Below are positions 7,402-14,858 of a DNA stretch of 20,259 nucleotides, piece after piece (position 1 is the stretch's first letter; the number at the start of each line of letters is the position of its first letter). The notes beneath the pieces are model-generated. The model was not told the origin of the DNA. It made no database searches and was given only the letters and a program-made list of their open reading frames with translations. Origin of the DNA: Nostoc sp. CHAB 5834 (GTDB taxonomy: Bacteria; Cyanobacteriota; Cyanobacteriia; Cyanobacteriales; Nostocaceae); NCBI GenBank assembly GCA_020829485.1, contig JAIVFU010000019.1, forward strand, positions 73,300 to 93,558, in the 5' to 3' direction. A program made the translations under genes and the position numbers.

Positions 7402-7538
7402 AAATTAAGTAACAAATTGTTTTGTCCCTACAAAAAATAAATATTTATGTAGTTAAATGTATGAGATTAGTTGATGAATTCTCTAGAAAAACCTTCCAGA
7501 AAAAATATTTTTATTAAAACAACACATCGAATTGATAC

Positions 7539-7556
7539 TTGGTAGAATCATACCAA
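7539..7556. promoter_or_regulatory. Dyad TTGGTA-N6-TACCAA, candidate operator
   Basis: TTGGTA (7539-7544) and TACCAA (7551-7556) form a perfect 6-bp dyad with a 6-bp spacer, ending 25 bases before the ATG of the RHH-Mop gene at 7582. Ribbon-helix-helix proteins bind short symmetric sites as dimers and often regulate themselves, so this is a plausible autoregulatory operator (inference). No other symmetric site this good was seen in the 180 bp before the gene. Confidence 0.4.
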
Positions 7557-7581
7557 CGAATGAACCAAAATTGATAATATT

Positions 7582-8025
7582 ATGCCAAGAAAAGAACAAG
7601 GATGGGTCACATTTCAAACCTCAGAGGACGAGCGGAAGATTCTAGAGGAGTTTTGCGAACAGTCTCAACGCACTAAGACTGAGATTCTGCGGGAACTCGT
7701 GCGTAGCCTTAATCAGCACTCATCAGCACCGATATCACCACCAATCCATCAGGAAAAACAGAAAGATATTTACACTCAAAAGCCTAATATAGAAAGTAGT
7801 ATTCAAAAGAAATCACTAAAAGTTAGCTCTCGTAATATTCTTAAAGGTGTTGTTAAACGAGTTGTTTATGGAGCAGTTAATAGTGAGGTGACTCTAGAGA
7901 TTATTCATAAAGTAGAATTAACCTCAATTATCACTAGAGCTTCCGCAGAAGAGTTGGAACTATCTGAGGGAAAAGAAGCTTATGCAGTGATTAAGTCTAA
8001 CGATATTGTCATTGCTAGAGAATAG
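7582..8025 (+). CDS. RHH DNA-binding / Mop (TOBE) fusion, probable molybdate-responsive regulator
   Basis: 147 residues in two parts. Residues 7-44 (GWVTFQTSEDERKILEEF, then QRTKTEILRELVRSL) fit a ribbon-helix-helix fold: a short beta strand, then two helices with the second starting at TKTEI. A polar linker (45-79) follows. Residues 80-146 match a Mop/TOBE molybdate-binding domain: SSRNILKGVVKRV, GAVNSEVTLEI, ELTSIITRASAEEL, SEGKEAYAVIKSNDI. Known: Mop domains bind molybdate or tungstate as oligomers, in ModE, ModC and molbindins. An RHH-Mop fusion would combine DNA binding with oxyanion sensing, as ModE does with an HTH. It could instead be a molbindin-like storage protein with an oligomerising N-terminus. 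The ATG is the first start, and a dyad lies just upstream. No modABC genes are in the window. Confidence 0.8.
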   Translation: MPRKEQGWVTFQTSEDERKILEEFCEQSQRTKTEILRELVRSLNQHSSAPISPPIHQEKQKDIYTQKPNIESSIQKKSLKVSSRNILKGVVKRVVYGAVNSEVTLEIIHKVELTSIITRASAEELELSEGKEAYAVIKSNDIVIARE

Positions 8026-8143
8026 AAATACGTTGAGTTTAGGCGTTGGATATTAAAAAGATGAATTATCACCATTAACATTTTTGAGCTTGGAAAGCTG
8101 CAATATAAGTTGAGTATATATAGTTGATGCCATGCTTATGATA

Positions 8144-9400
8144 CTACGCTTGCAGGACAAAATCTGATGCACTCAGAGTTGGCGCACCAGTGAGAGTTGC
8201 AAATAAACCACCACTGCCAAAACCAGCCGCACTCCCATTTTGGTTGTAGAACAACTGTCCACTCACAGCGTCATACACAATTTTTGCGGTGCTAGCCGCC
8301 CCTAAAGAAGTGATTTTAAAATCGCTGGCATTACTAAAACCTGTTCCGGGAGTTGAAGCGATGCCTACGGCAACCCGAAGCGGGAACGCACTAAAGGTGG
8401 TTTTATCTAGAATAATCTTATCACCTTGGGAACTGTTGAAATCAGCGATCGCATCTACACCAACAGCACTTAGGGCAAAAGCAGCATCGCTGTTGTAAAG
8501 GAATCTGTCAGAACCTACACCACCCACAAGAGTATCATTGCCGAATCCACCGATGAGAATATCATCGCCTGACCCGCCCCGCAACAGGTCATTGCCACTC
8601 AAGCCATTGATTATATCGTTACCCCCTTGACCATTAATCACATCATTGGAGTTGTCAAAACCTGCGATGTTATTGTTTAAGTCATTGAGAAAGGTGACAG
8701 TGTTTTTGTTGAAAATCCTAGCTTGAGTAGAGTTGGCATCGAATACATCAAAGCTGTCGGTAATGTTGGTTTGCCCATCAAACAGGATATTGCCAATCGC
8801 AGGGCTTGCTCCAAAAACAGGTAGATTATCGAGGTTTTCTAACTTAAAGTTTTGCAGAGTGACTTTGGTAGAAGCCACATTTTCAAAGGTAACTTCTAAG
8901 TTATTACCATTTTGAGTTAATTGCAAATTTTGGGCAGTTAAACCATTACCTGTAAATTGCAAAATGTCAACATTTGCAATGACTTCTGCTGAAGGATTTA
9001 TACCTTTACCAACGCCACCAAAATCAGTGATAATGTCATTGCGATCGCCAGGGCGAATAAGAAATTTATCTTGACCGCCGTTGCCTGTTAGGGTATCGTC
9101 ACCAGTTAACCCATCGATGATATTGTTGCTAGGTGAACCAAATAATTTATCTGCACCAGGAGTTCCAATCAGGTTGACAGAGGTGTTGCTACTAGGAATA
9201 TTCCTTCCCCCAAATACTACATAACTTTTGCTGTTGGGGGAGCCATAAGGTGCCCCAATAATCAGGTCGTCAATGCCATCGTTGTTGATGTCCCCCGCAT
9301 TGCTGACTGGGGAGCCTGAATAGTTACCTCCTGCAATGGCGTTAATTATAAAGCCATTAGTGCCATTCAGGTCACTGAGATTGAAGAATGAATTAGCCAT
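8144..9400 (-). CDS. FG-GAP / RTX calcium-binding protein
   Basis: 418 residues without an N-terminal signal peptide, as expected for type I secretion substrates. Residues about 19-64 form one integrin-type FG-GAP repeat with a Ca-binding loop (NAGDINNDGIDDLIIGAP). RTX nonapeptides follow in two blocks: GTPGADKLFG..LTGDDTLTGNGGQDKFL near 83-112, and GQGGNDIINGLSGNDLLRGG plus GGFGNDTLVGGVGSDRF near 258-299. The C-terminal 110 residues (DAIADFNSSQGDKIILDKTTF.., IVYDAVSGQLFYNQNG) are the tail type shared by Nostoc RTX proteins. The start is supported by AGGAGA at 9406-9411 (minus). Residues about 338-348 (FPLRVAVGIA) come from a dispersed repeat within the gene. A MITE begins about 33 bp upstream of the start codon. 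Function unknown; probably secreted. Confidence 0.88.
   Translation of the reverse strand: MANSFFNLSDLNGTNGFIINAIAGGNYSGSPVSNAGDINNDGIDDLIIGAPYGSPNSKSYVVFGGRNIPSSNTSVNLIGTPGADKLFGSPSNNIIDGLTGDDTLTGNGGQDKFLIRPGDRNDIITDFGGVGKGINPSAEVIANVDILQFTGNGLTAQNLQLTQNGNNLEVTFENVASTKVTLQNFKLENLDNLPVFGASPAIGNILFDGQTNITDSFDVFDANSTQARIFNKNTVTFLNDLNNNIAGFDNSNDVINGQGGNDIINGLSGNDLLRGGSGDDILIGGFGNDTLVGGVGSDRFLYNSDAAFALSAVGVDAIADFNSSQGDKIILDKTTFSAFPLRVAVGIASTPGTGFSNASDFKITSLGAASTAKIVYDAVSGQLFYNQNGSAAGFGSGGLFATLTGAPTLSASDFVLQA
8358..8389. repeat. Small dispersed repeat inside the RTX coding region
   Basis: GCGATGCCTACGGC followed by ACCCGAAGCGGGAACGC resembles the GC-rich small dispersed repeats of Nostoc genomes. 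Its first 14 bases, read on the minus strand, match GCCGCAGGCATCGC at 5317-5330 at 13 of 14 positions. It is read in frame as part of residues 338-348 of the RTX protein, interrupting what is otherwise a compact TTF..TPGTGFSNASDF segment. Confidence 0.55.
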
Positions 9401-9433
9401 GATTTTCTCCTGTGTTTATTTGTTGTTAGTCAG

Positions 9434-9620
9434 GGAGTGGGCCAGGGCTATTTCATTCTCATCTAGTCCGCCTCAGAATGAATTCTGAGTCTAATAGCGA
9501 AAGTCGTCTAAAGACGACTGAGAAAAGGTTATAGTCCGTTTTAACAGACTTTAGCTAAAAGCCAAAGAACTTCAGTTCTGGGCGGTTTCTGTCTAGAACG
9601 AAATAGCCCTGGGGAGTGGG
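9434..9620. mobile_element. 171-bp MITE with 13-bp TIRs and 8-bp target duplication, carrying cloverleaf element copy B
   Basis: CCAGGGCTATTTC (9442-9454) and GAAATAGCCCTGG (9600-9612) are perfect inverted repeats, flanked by GGAGTGGG at 9434-9441 and 9613-9620 (target duplication; removal would restore CAGGGAGTGGGCTTT). The core 9468-9585 holds CCGCC/GGCGG as outer stem and hairpins CTCAGAAT-GA-ATTCTGAG (9472-9489), AGTCGTCT-AA-AGACGACT (9502-9519), AGTCCGTT-TT-AACAGACT (9533-9550, one mismatch) and AGAACT-TC-AGTTCT (9566-9579). The core aligns with the reverse complement of the element at 4923-5045. It sits in the 5' region of the RTX gene at 8144-9400. Confidence 0.8.
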
Positions 9621-9704
9621 CTTTAAGGTTCTAAGCTTGAAGTTCCGTGTTCATGAAAAGACAACGGACAAGCAAAGGGCCAGACAAGGAGATAGAGTTT
9701 CCCG

Positions 9705-9836
9705 TTATCCCCTTCGATCACTTGCACTATTTAAGAACTGCCAATTGACTGCTACTTCCACAACCACATAGGTTTTGGGTTTGTAGAATAACCGCTCATT
9801 TACAGTGTCGTAGATAGATCGCGCTATTGCTACCCT
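9705..9836 (-). pseudogene. Remnant of an RTX protein C-terminus
   Basis: The minus strand reads RSIYDTVNERLFYKPKT then VNWQFLNSASD before a stop at 9705-9707. This matches the tail of the neighbouring RTX protein (KIVYDAVSGQLFYNQNG..LSASDF). Just upstream, a GSNSA match to GAASTA is in a different frame, indicating a frameshift, and a stop (9837-9839) precedes the readable part. The rest of the gene is missing, so it is a decayed copy, probably from a tandem duplication. Confidence 0.6.
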
Positions 9837-9862
9837 CTAAAATTTGACTGCACATCATAACT

Positions 9863-9883
9863 CGTAATTCGTAATTCGTAATT
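9863..9883. repeat. Heptanucleotide tandem repeat (CGTAATT x 3) with inverted partner
   Basis: Three copies of CGTAATT are followed about 20 bp later by AATTACGAAT, which can fold back on ATTCGTAATT. It is an STRR-like repeat of heterocystous cyanobacteria. The surrounding 1.1-kb gap between 9401 and 10450 contains the MITE, the RTX remnant and dispersed repeats, but no intact gene that I can see before 10451. Confidence 0.65.
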
Positions 9884-10049
9884 ATTAATTAAGAAATTCA
9901 ATTACGAATTATGTTTAGTAGCAGCCTTTGGGTATCCTTTAGTCAAAGGACTTGACTTTTAAATCTTTAAAATACCTTGATATCTTTGAAAACACTTAGA
10001 TAATCTTATGAATATGTAAGTAGTGTCAATAGGCTAAATGTAATTCTGG

Positions 10050-10133
10050 TAAAGTTATAGTTAACTTTATAACGTGCAAAGTAAAGTTTTTGTGTAAGCG
10101 TAGCCCGCACTTCTCTACAAGACGCTGCGCGAA
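10050..10133. repeat. Dyad and small dispersed repeat in the long gap
   Basis: TAAAGTTA-TAGT-TAACTTTA (10050-10069) is an 8-bp dyad. It is followed by AAGCGTAGCCCGC and then by TTCTCTACAAGACGCTGCGCGAA (10111-10133), which matches 15601-15623 at 21 of 23 positions, a dispersed repeat. The stretch 10230-10310 holds CACGGAGAT words duplicated at short distance. I see no gene here. Confidence 0.5.
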
Positions 10134-10450
10134 CGACAAGCTCAGTGACCATCGTAGATATTGCTCTCTCCAGATTGTGTACGTATCTATCTAAAGATAT
10201 AAATTATTGGTGAAAAATGAACATTGCACGGAGATATGGAAGAGGACACGGAGATTTATCTTTGCCTCTCAGAATCTCTGCGTCTTCTTGGACACCATTT
10301 TCTTAACTAAAGTTTTCTGATTTCGAGTCGTGTAAACTCTTTGAGTACGGTAAACCGTATTTGCTCGTTAGTTCCCAAAGATTAATTTAATTGTTAAGTT
10401 TAGTTACATAAATAAAAAAATTCTGCAACCATTGCTAAACGGGAGAAATT

Positions 10451-10549
10451 ATGAGGAGCGGTAGTATTCTTAACAATCAAAACAAACTGAACAACTTAGC
10501 GATGCAGCCTGGACATTACATTACACAAGTTAAACTCTCTCAAAAATAA
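10451..10549 (+). CDS. Possible small ORF (32 aa) upstream of the DUF2949 gene
   Basis: ATG at 10451, preceded at a good distance by GGGAGAAATT (10441-10450), opens 32 codons ending in TAA at 10547-10549. The peptide is MRSGSILNNQNKLNNLAMQP followed by GHYITQVKLSQK. It ends 18 bases before the ATG of the DUF2949 gene, so translation coupling or a leader role is possible. It has no membrane segment and no recognised domain. The ribosome-binding site is among the better ones in the window, which is the main reason to list it. It may be a chance frame. Confidence 0.4.
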   Translation: MRSGSILNNQNKLNNLAMQPGHYITQVKLSQK

Positions 10550-10567
10550 GGCTTATTTCACATTGCT

Positions 10568-10753
10568 ATGAAACCTACAGATAAATTGGTGCATTTTTTA
10601 AAGGAAGAGTTGGGTATTTCTGGTGGAGCAATTTCTCTTGCTTTGCGACATTGTGAGCAGACTCCGAACTTTTTGGCTATGACCCTCTGGCAGTATGGAC
10701 TGGTAACACTGGATCAGTTAGCCCAAATTTTTGATTGGTTGGAAACAGTATAA
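10568..10753 (+). CDS. DUF2949 family protein
   Basis: 61 residues: LVHFLKEELGISGGAISLAL, LRHCEQTPNFLAMTLWQYGL, then VTLDQLAQIFDWLE. The layout (a helix, an LRH..Q turn, LWQYGLV..LDQL..IFDWLE) matches the small cyanobacterial family DUF2949, whose function is unknown to me. It is predicted soluble and helical and resembles a small winged-helix-like or type IV pilus assembly N-domain fold; that likeness is only an impression. ftsH begins 91 bp downstream on the same strand, and the short ORF at 10451 lies immediately upstream. Confidence 0.8.
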   Translation: MKPTDKLVHFLKEELGISGGAISLALRHCEQTPNFLAMTLWQYGLVTLDQLAQIFDWLETV

Positions 10754-10844
10754 GCTGGTGCTTCAACTATTCAGATGGTAAATAATAGACTTTCTGTGAA
10801 AGTCACATTCTCAACAGTTTTCATTTTAAGGATTGGTAATATCT

Positions 10845-12710
10845 ATGGGAATTAAAGAACAGCCTAAGTCACCTCGGTTTCGGATCATTGCTAATATATT
10901 ACTGGCAGTATCAGGGCTATTTTTGCTCTTAAATTTATTTTTGCCTGGTTTATTTGCTTCTGGCCCGACTGGTGTTCCCTACAGCTTATTTATTCATCAA
11001 GTACAAGAAGGGGAAGTTAGCCGCGTTTCCGTTGGTCAAAACCAGATTATTTACCAACTAAAAGCAGAAAATGCCGAGCCGCCCCAGGTGTTTGCAACTA
11101 CACCAATATTTGATTTAGAGTTACCCAAACTGCTAGAACAAAAGGGAGTTGAGTTCGCTGCTACACCTCCACCGAAGAATACTTGGTTTACAACCCTCTT
11201 AAGTTGGGTGATTCCACCACTGATTTTTATTGGTATTTGGCAGTTCTTTCTCGCCCGTGGTGGTGGCGGTGGCCCCCAAGGTGCGCTTTCTATTGGTAAA
11301 AGCAAAGCTAAGGTTTACGTTGAAGGCGAATCAGCTAAAATCACCTTTGCAGACGTGGCTGGGGTAGAAGAAGCGAAAACTGAGTTAGTGGAAATTGTAG
11401 ATTTCCTCAAGACTCCGGCACGATTTACGCAAATTGGCGCTAGGATTCCCAAAGGTGTGTTGTTGGTTGGCCCTCCGGGTACTGGTAAGACACTTTTAGC
11501 GAAAGCCGTAGCCGGAGAAGCAGGAGTTCCATTCTTCAGTATCTCTGGTTCGGAGTTTGTAGAATTGTTTGTCGGTGTAGGATCTTCTAGAGTGCGGGAT
11601 TTATTTGAGCAGGCAAAAAAACAGGCTCCCTGTATTGTATTCATAGATGAATTGGATGCGATCGGTAAATCTCGTAGCAGTAACGGCTTCTACGGTGGTA
11701 ACGATGAGCGAGAACAGACCCTCAACCAGTTACTAACGGAGATGGACGGGTTTGCAGCTGGGGATGCAACGGTGATTGTATTAGCAGCTACCAACCGCCC
11801 CGAAAGCCTTGATTCGGCATTGCTGCGTCCAGGCCGCTTTGACCGCCAGGTGTTGGTAGACCGTCCTGATTTATCTGGTCGGGAAGCAATTCTCAAAATT
11901 CACGCTCAAAAGGTAAAATTAGGAGATGATGTAGATTTAAGAGCGCTCGCTACTCGTACCCCTGGTTTTGCTGGTGCAGATTTGGCAAACTTGGTTAATG
12001 AAGCGGCATTATTAGCAGCCCGTAATATGCGTCAAAGTGTTGCTCAAGAAGACTTTGCCGAAGCAATTGAGCGGGTAGTCGCCGGTTTAGAGAAGAAGAG
12101 TCGAGTGATGAACGAGACTGAGAAAAAGATTGTTGCATACCATGAAGTCGGTCACGCAATGGTCGGGGCGCTAACCACAGGAAACGGTCGCGTAGAAAAG
12201 ATTTCGATTATTCCTCGTGGAATGGCAGCTTTGGGTTACACTCTGCAATTACCAACTGAAGACCGCTTTTTGATGAATGAAGAGGAACTGCGGGGTCAGA
12301 TTGCAACTTTGTTGGGTGGACGTTCTGCCGAAGAGGTTGTGTTTAACAGTATTACCACAGGTGCTTCCAACGATTTGCAACGAGCAACTGACTTAGCAGA
12401 ACGGATGGTAACATCTTATGGTATGAGCAAAGTTTTAGGGCCACTGGCTTACCAACAAGGACAACAATCGATGTTTTTGGGTAATGGTGGGGGTAATCCT
12501 CGGCGGGCGGTGAGTGAAGACACATCCAAAGCCATTGATAGCGAAGTCAAGGAAATCGTGGAAACAGCCCACGAACAAGCCCTAGAGATTCTTAGACAGA
12601 ATCGAGACTTGCTAGAAGCGATAGCGACTCAACTCTTAGAAACAGAGGTCATTGAAGGCGAAAAACTGCACAGTTTGCTAAGTCAAATTAAACCCGTAGC
12701 TAATTCGTAA
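10845..12710 (+). CDS. ftsH: ATP-dependent zinc metalloprotease FtsH
   Basis: 621 residues from ATG 10845, with AAGGA at 10828-10832; a TTG at 10833 would add four residues but overlaps the spacing region. It is a membrane-anchored AAA+ protease that unfolds and degrades membrane and soluble proteins, in cyanobacteria including damaged photosystem subunits. Transmembrane helices lie at about 14-36 and 117-137, with a short lumenal/periplasmic domain between. AAA module: Walker A GPPGTGKT (209-216), pore loop FVG (242-244), Walker B IVFIDELD (264-271), second region of homology [19 protein letters not shown] (316-334). Peptidase: HEVGH (433-437; HEAGH is the commoner form), with D510 in [10 protein letters not shown] as likely third zinc ligand. 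Full length with all catalytic residues present. Which of the several cyanobacterial FtsH paralogues it is cannot be settled here. Confidence 0.97.
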   Translation: MGIKEQPKSPRFRIIANILLAVSGLFLLLNLFLPGLFASGPTGVPYSLFIHQVQEGEVSRVSVGQNQIIYQLKAENAEPPQVFATTPIFDLELPKLLEQKGVEFAATPPPKNTWFTTLLSWVIPPLIFIGIWQFFLARGGGGGPQGALSIGKSKAKVYVEGESAKITFADVAGVEEAKTELVEIVDFLKTPARFTQIGARIPKGVLLVGPPGTGKTLLAKAVAGEAGVPFFSISGSEFVELFVGVGSSRVRDLFEQAKKQAPCIVFIDELDAIGKSRSSNGFYGGNDEREQTLNQLLTEMDGFAAGDATVIVLAATNRPESLDSALLRPGRFDRQVLVDRPDLSGREAILKIHAQKVKLGDDVDLRALATRTPGFAGADLANLVNEAALLAARNMRQSVAQEDFAEAIERVVAGLEKKSRVMNETEKKIVAYHEVGHAMVGALTTGNGRVEKISIIPRGMAALGYTLQLPTEDRFLMNEEELRGQIATLLGGRSAEEVVFNSITTGASNDLQRATDLAERMVTSYGMSKVLGPLAYQQGQQSMFLGNGGGNPRRAVSEDTSKAIDSEVKEIVETAHEQALEILRQNRDLLEAIATQLLETEVIEGEKLHSLLSQIKPVANS

Positions 12711-12727
12711 TTAAGAAAGTCAGCTTG

Positions 12728-12856
12728 TAAGGGACTTCCAACAAGTAAATTATCCAATCTTGTGGGGTGGGCATCTTGCCTGCCTTTGACTATGGGCGGA
12801 CGAGAAGCCCACCCCACAATAAATAGTTGTATATTTTTTTATTTGGAAGTTCCTAA
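12728..12856. mobile_element. 129-bp dispersed element, copy 1 (MITE-like)
   Basis: It is nearly identical (about 90 percent) to 17399-17527. The ends TAAGGGACTTCC and GGAAGTTCCTAA are imperfect inverted repeats. A strong inner hairpin pairs TTGTGGGGTGGGC with GCCCACCCCACAA. TA at the boundary would fit a TA-targeting element, which is inference. It follows the ftsH stop by 18 bp. Confidence 0.75.
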
Positions 12857-12860
12857 ACTA

Positions 12861-12894
12861 AGAGGTACGCAGAGAATAATCTTTGCGTACCTCT
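12861..12894. terminator. Hairpin between convergent ftsH and moeB genes
   Basis: AGAGGTACGCA (12861-12871) pairs perfectly with TGCGTACCTCT (12884-12894) around a 12-nt loop. It lies between two convergent genes and could terminate either one, but a clear T-run is missing on both sides, so it may only be a dispersed repeat. Confidence 0.4.
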
Positions 12895-12923
12895 GCGTTA
12901 AACCTCCGCGTTACTTTGCGTTT

Positions 12924-14096
12924 TTAATACTCTGGAACAGAAGGATCAATTTCTCGACTCCAAGCGGTAATTCCACCTTTGACATTTGTCCCCACAATCC
13001 CGGCTTCTTTGAGAATGGCGAGGGCTTTTGCCGATCGCCCGCCCATCTTACAATGAGCAATTAAGCGGTGCCCGTTTAATATTTCCTTCACCTTGGCAAC
13101 ACCATTGCCATTTTCAATGTCTGGTAAGGGCACCAACACTGAACCAGGAATTTTGGCAATGTCGTACTCATTGGGGTTGCGGACATCTAGCAGTACAAAA
13201 TCCTTCGCACCACTATCAAGCAATTCCTTCAAATCCTTAACGGTCATTTCTTGACTTTCCATCTGCTGTTTAGCCTCCTCTGCCTTAGCTTGTGGAATCC
13301 CGCAGAATTCTTCATAGTCTATCAGCTTTTCAATCACAGGGCGAATTGGGTTAGGACGCAGCTTCAACTCCCGGAATTTCATATCTAAGGCGTTGTATAG
13401 CAGCAATCTTCCACTTAAGGTATTACCTTGTCCTAAAATGATTTTGACAGTTTCCGTTGCTTGAATTAAACCAATAATTCCTGGTAAAATTCCCAATACG
13501 CCACCTTCTGCACAAGAGGGAACCATCCCTGGTGGTGGTGGTTCTGGGAAAAGGTCACGATAATTTGGCCCACCTTGGTAATTAAATACAGTAGCTTGCC
13601 CTTCAAAGCGTAAAATTGAACCGTAGACGTTGGGCTTATTCAGCAATACGCAAGCGTCGTTAACTAGATATCTAGTGGGGAAGTTATCAGTACCATCCAC
13701 GACGATATCGTAAGGTTGAAGGATTTCTAAAGCGTTTTCGGAAGTTAGGCGGGTTTCGTATAAATCAACCTGACAATAGGGATTAATCTCGTGAATACGG
13801 TTTTTTGCCGATTCAATCTTAGGTTTACCTACCCAGGATGTACCGTGGATTACTTGGCGTTGTAAGTTGGAAGTATCGACAACATCAAAATCGACAATCC
13901 CGATACGTCCAATACCCGCCGCCGCCAGATATAAAAGTAGTGGTGAACCTAGTCCACCTGTACCGATACACTGGACACTGGCGGCTTTTAGGCGCTTCTG
14001 TCCTTCTAGTCCTACTTCCGGTAAAATCAGGTGTCGGGAGTAGCGTTCGTAATCGTCTTTGGTCAACTGGATTTCATCCAGATTGGGATTTAGCAT
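12924..14096 (-). CDS. moeB: MoeB/MoeZ-like sulfur-carrier adenylyltransferase with C-terminal rhodanese domain
   Basis: 390 residues. The N-terminal E1-like domain adenylates the C-terminal Gly-Gly of a ubiquitin-like sulfur carrier (MoaD, ThiS or CysO type); the rhodanese domain then supplies sulfur to make the thiocarboxylate. Seen: RYSRHLILPEVG (18-29), nucleotide loop GTGGLGS (45-51), DGTDNFPTRYLVND (134-147), conserved cysteine in PSCAEGGVLG (C195), and rhodanese at about 284-385 with active loop HCKMGGRS (C349). The four zinc-binding cysteines of classical MoeB are replaced: NYRD (178-181) stands where CxxC is expected, and NPIRPVI (249-255) where the second CxxC is expected. This matches the mycobacterial MoeZ type as I recall it. 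The JAMM peptidase gene lies upstream on the same strand, separated by a repeat. The exact carrier is not known. Confidence 0.9.
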   Translation of the reverse strand: MLNPNLDEIQLTKDDYERYSRHLILPEVGLEGQKRLKAASVQCIGTGGLGSPLLLYLAAAGIGRIGIVDFDVVDTSNLQRQVIHGTSWVGKPKIESAKNRIHEINPYCQVDLYETRLTSENALEILQPYDIVVDGTDNFPTRYLVNDACVLLNKPNVYGSILRFEGQATVFNYQGGPNYRDLFPEPPPPGMVPSCAEGGVLGILPGIIGLIQATETVKIILGQGNTLSGRLLLYNALDMKFRELKLRPNPIRPVIEKLIDYEEFCGIPQAKAEEAKQQMESQEMTVKDLKELLDSGAKDFVLLDVRNPNEYDIAKIPGSVLVPLPDIENGNGVAKVKEILNGHRLIAHCKMGGRSAKALAILKEAGIVGTNVKGGITAWSREIDPSVPEY

Positions 14097-14153
14097 AGCA
14101 GTTATGATCTGGGACGGAATATTAATCCTATCGAAAAACGATATGCGTCTTTA

Positions 14154-14388
14154 AACAGTAAACCAAAAAGTTTTTTATAAGTCTTACCACCTGGACATTT
14201 CAGCTAAAACCAGGGATCTCACAGAACTCACAAAACAACGTTTTATTGAGCATTTCAGACGATACCCCTAGTTACCTTCAAGCGATCGCTCGCTTGAACC
14301 CTCTAAAAGCAATGGTGAATACTCCAGATTCACAATGGCTGAAACCCTTGTTTTTACGTTGGTTTTGAAAAGTTTGTGGTTTACTGTT
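14154..14388. repeat. 235-bp element with inverted ends between moeB and the JAMM gene
   Basis: AACAGTAAACC (14154-14164) and GGTTTACTGTT (14378-14388) are perfect inverted repeats; similarity extends inward with AAAAAGTTTTTT against AAAAGTTTG. Inside are one HIP1 site and no open frame of note. The element fills most of the 303-bp gap, so the two genes may have been closer before insertion. Confidence 0.55.
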
Positions 14389-14399
14389 AAACTAAGCCG

Positions 14400-14858
14400 T
14401 TAAATTATATTTTCAATTGCCTCTGCTTGAAACTGATGATGTTCATCAAGGCTCCAGCTTTGGAGTTCTCCAGCTTTACCGTTTTGGACGGAAACTATTA
14501 TATACGAATATCCTTGCCAAGCGTATAGGCGATCGCATTCTGAAGGGATAGCAGGATGATCTGGGTGGGAGTGAAAAATACCGATAATGTTGAGTGATTT
14601 GTCGCGTGCTTCCCTTTGTGTTTTTAACATGACTTCGGGTGCGATCGCATATTGCCGTTTTTTACTTTCTGCTGTGCGTTTCCCTGAAAACTCAGCCGCC
14701 GCTTCTGTATTCCAGGCATTTTCTGTTGGTATGACTTCTACCACAACTTTACCCCCATTAGCCAGATAGCCCAAAATCATACCACAGGACTCCTCTGGAT
14801 AAGTGCTTTCGGCATGGGTGCGGATAGTTTGCAAGTGTTCTTGGCTAAGTTTGATCAT
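14400..14858 (-). CDS. JAMM/Mov34 (MPN+) metallopeptidase
   Basis: 152 residues with the full JAMM zinc site: Glu in YPEESCGMILG (E22/E23), then HSHPDHPAIPSECD giving H96, H98, S106 and D109. Known: prokaryotic members of this family cleave after the Gly-Gly of ubiquitin-like sulfur carriers or remove attached amino acids, as Mec+ does for CysO-cysteine in mycobacteria. Its neighbour is the E1-rhodanese at 12924-14096 on the same strand, which makes a role in sulfur-carrier processing likely (inference from context and family). No ubiquitin-like carrier gene or cysM is seen next to it. The ATG at 14858 gives the normal family N-terminus. All catalytic residues are intact, so it is probably active. 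Confidence 0.9.
   Translation of the reverse strand: MIKLSQEHLQTIRTHAESTYPEESCGMILGYLANGGKVVVEVIPTENAWNTEAAAEFSGKRTAESKKRQYAIAPEVMLKTQREARDKSLNIIGIFHSHPDHPAIPSECDRLYAWQGYSYIIVSVQNGKAGELQSWSLDEHHQFQAEAIENII

Noticed and set aside
12762..13064. Plus-strand frame starting in the 129-bp element
   Set aside because: The same frame recurs in the second copy of the element at 17433; it is a by-product of the repeat and overlaps moeB.
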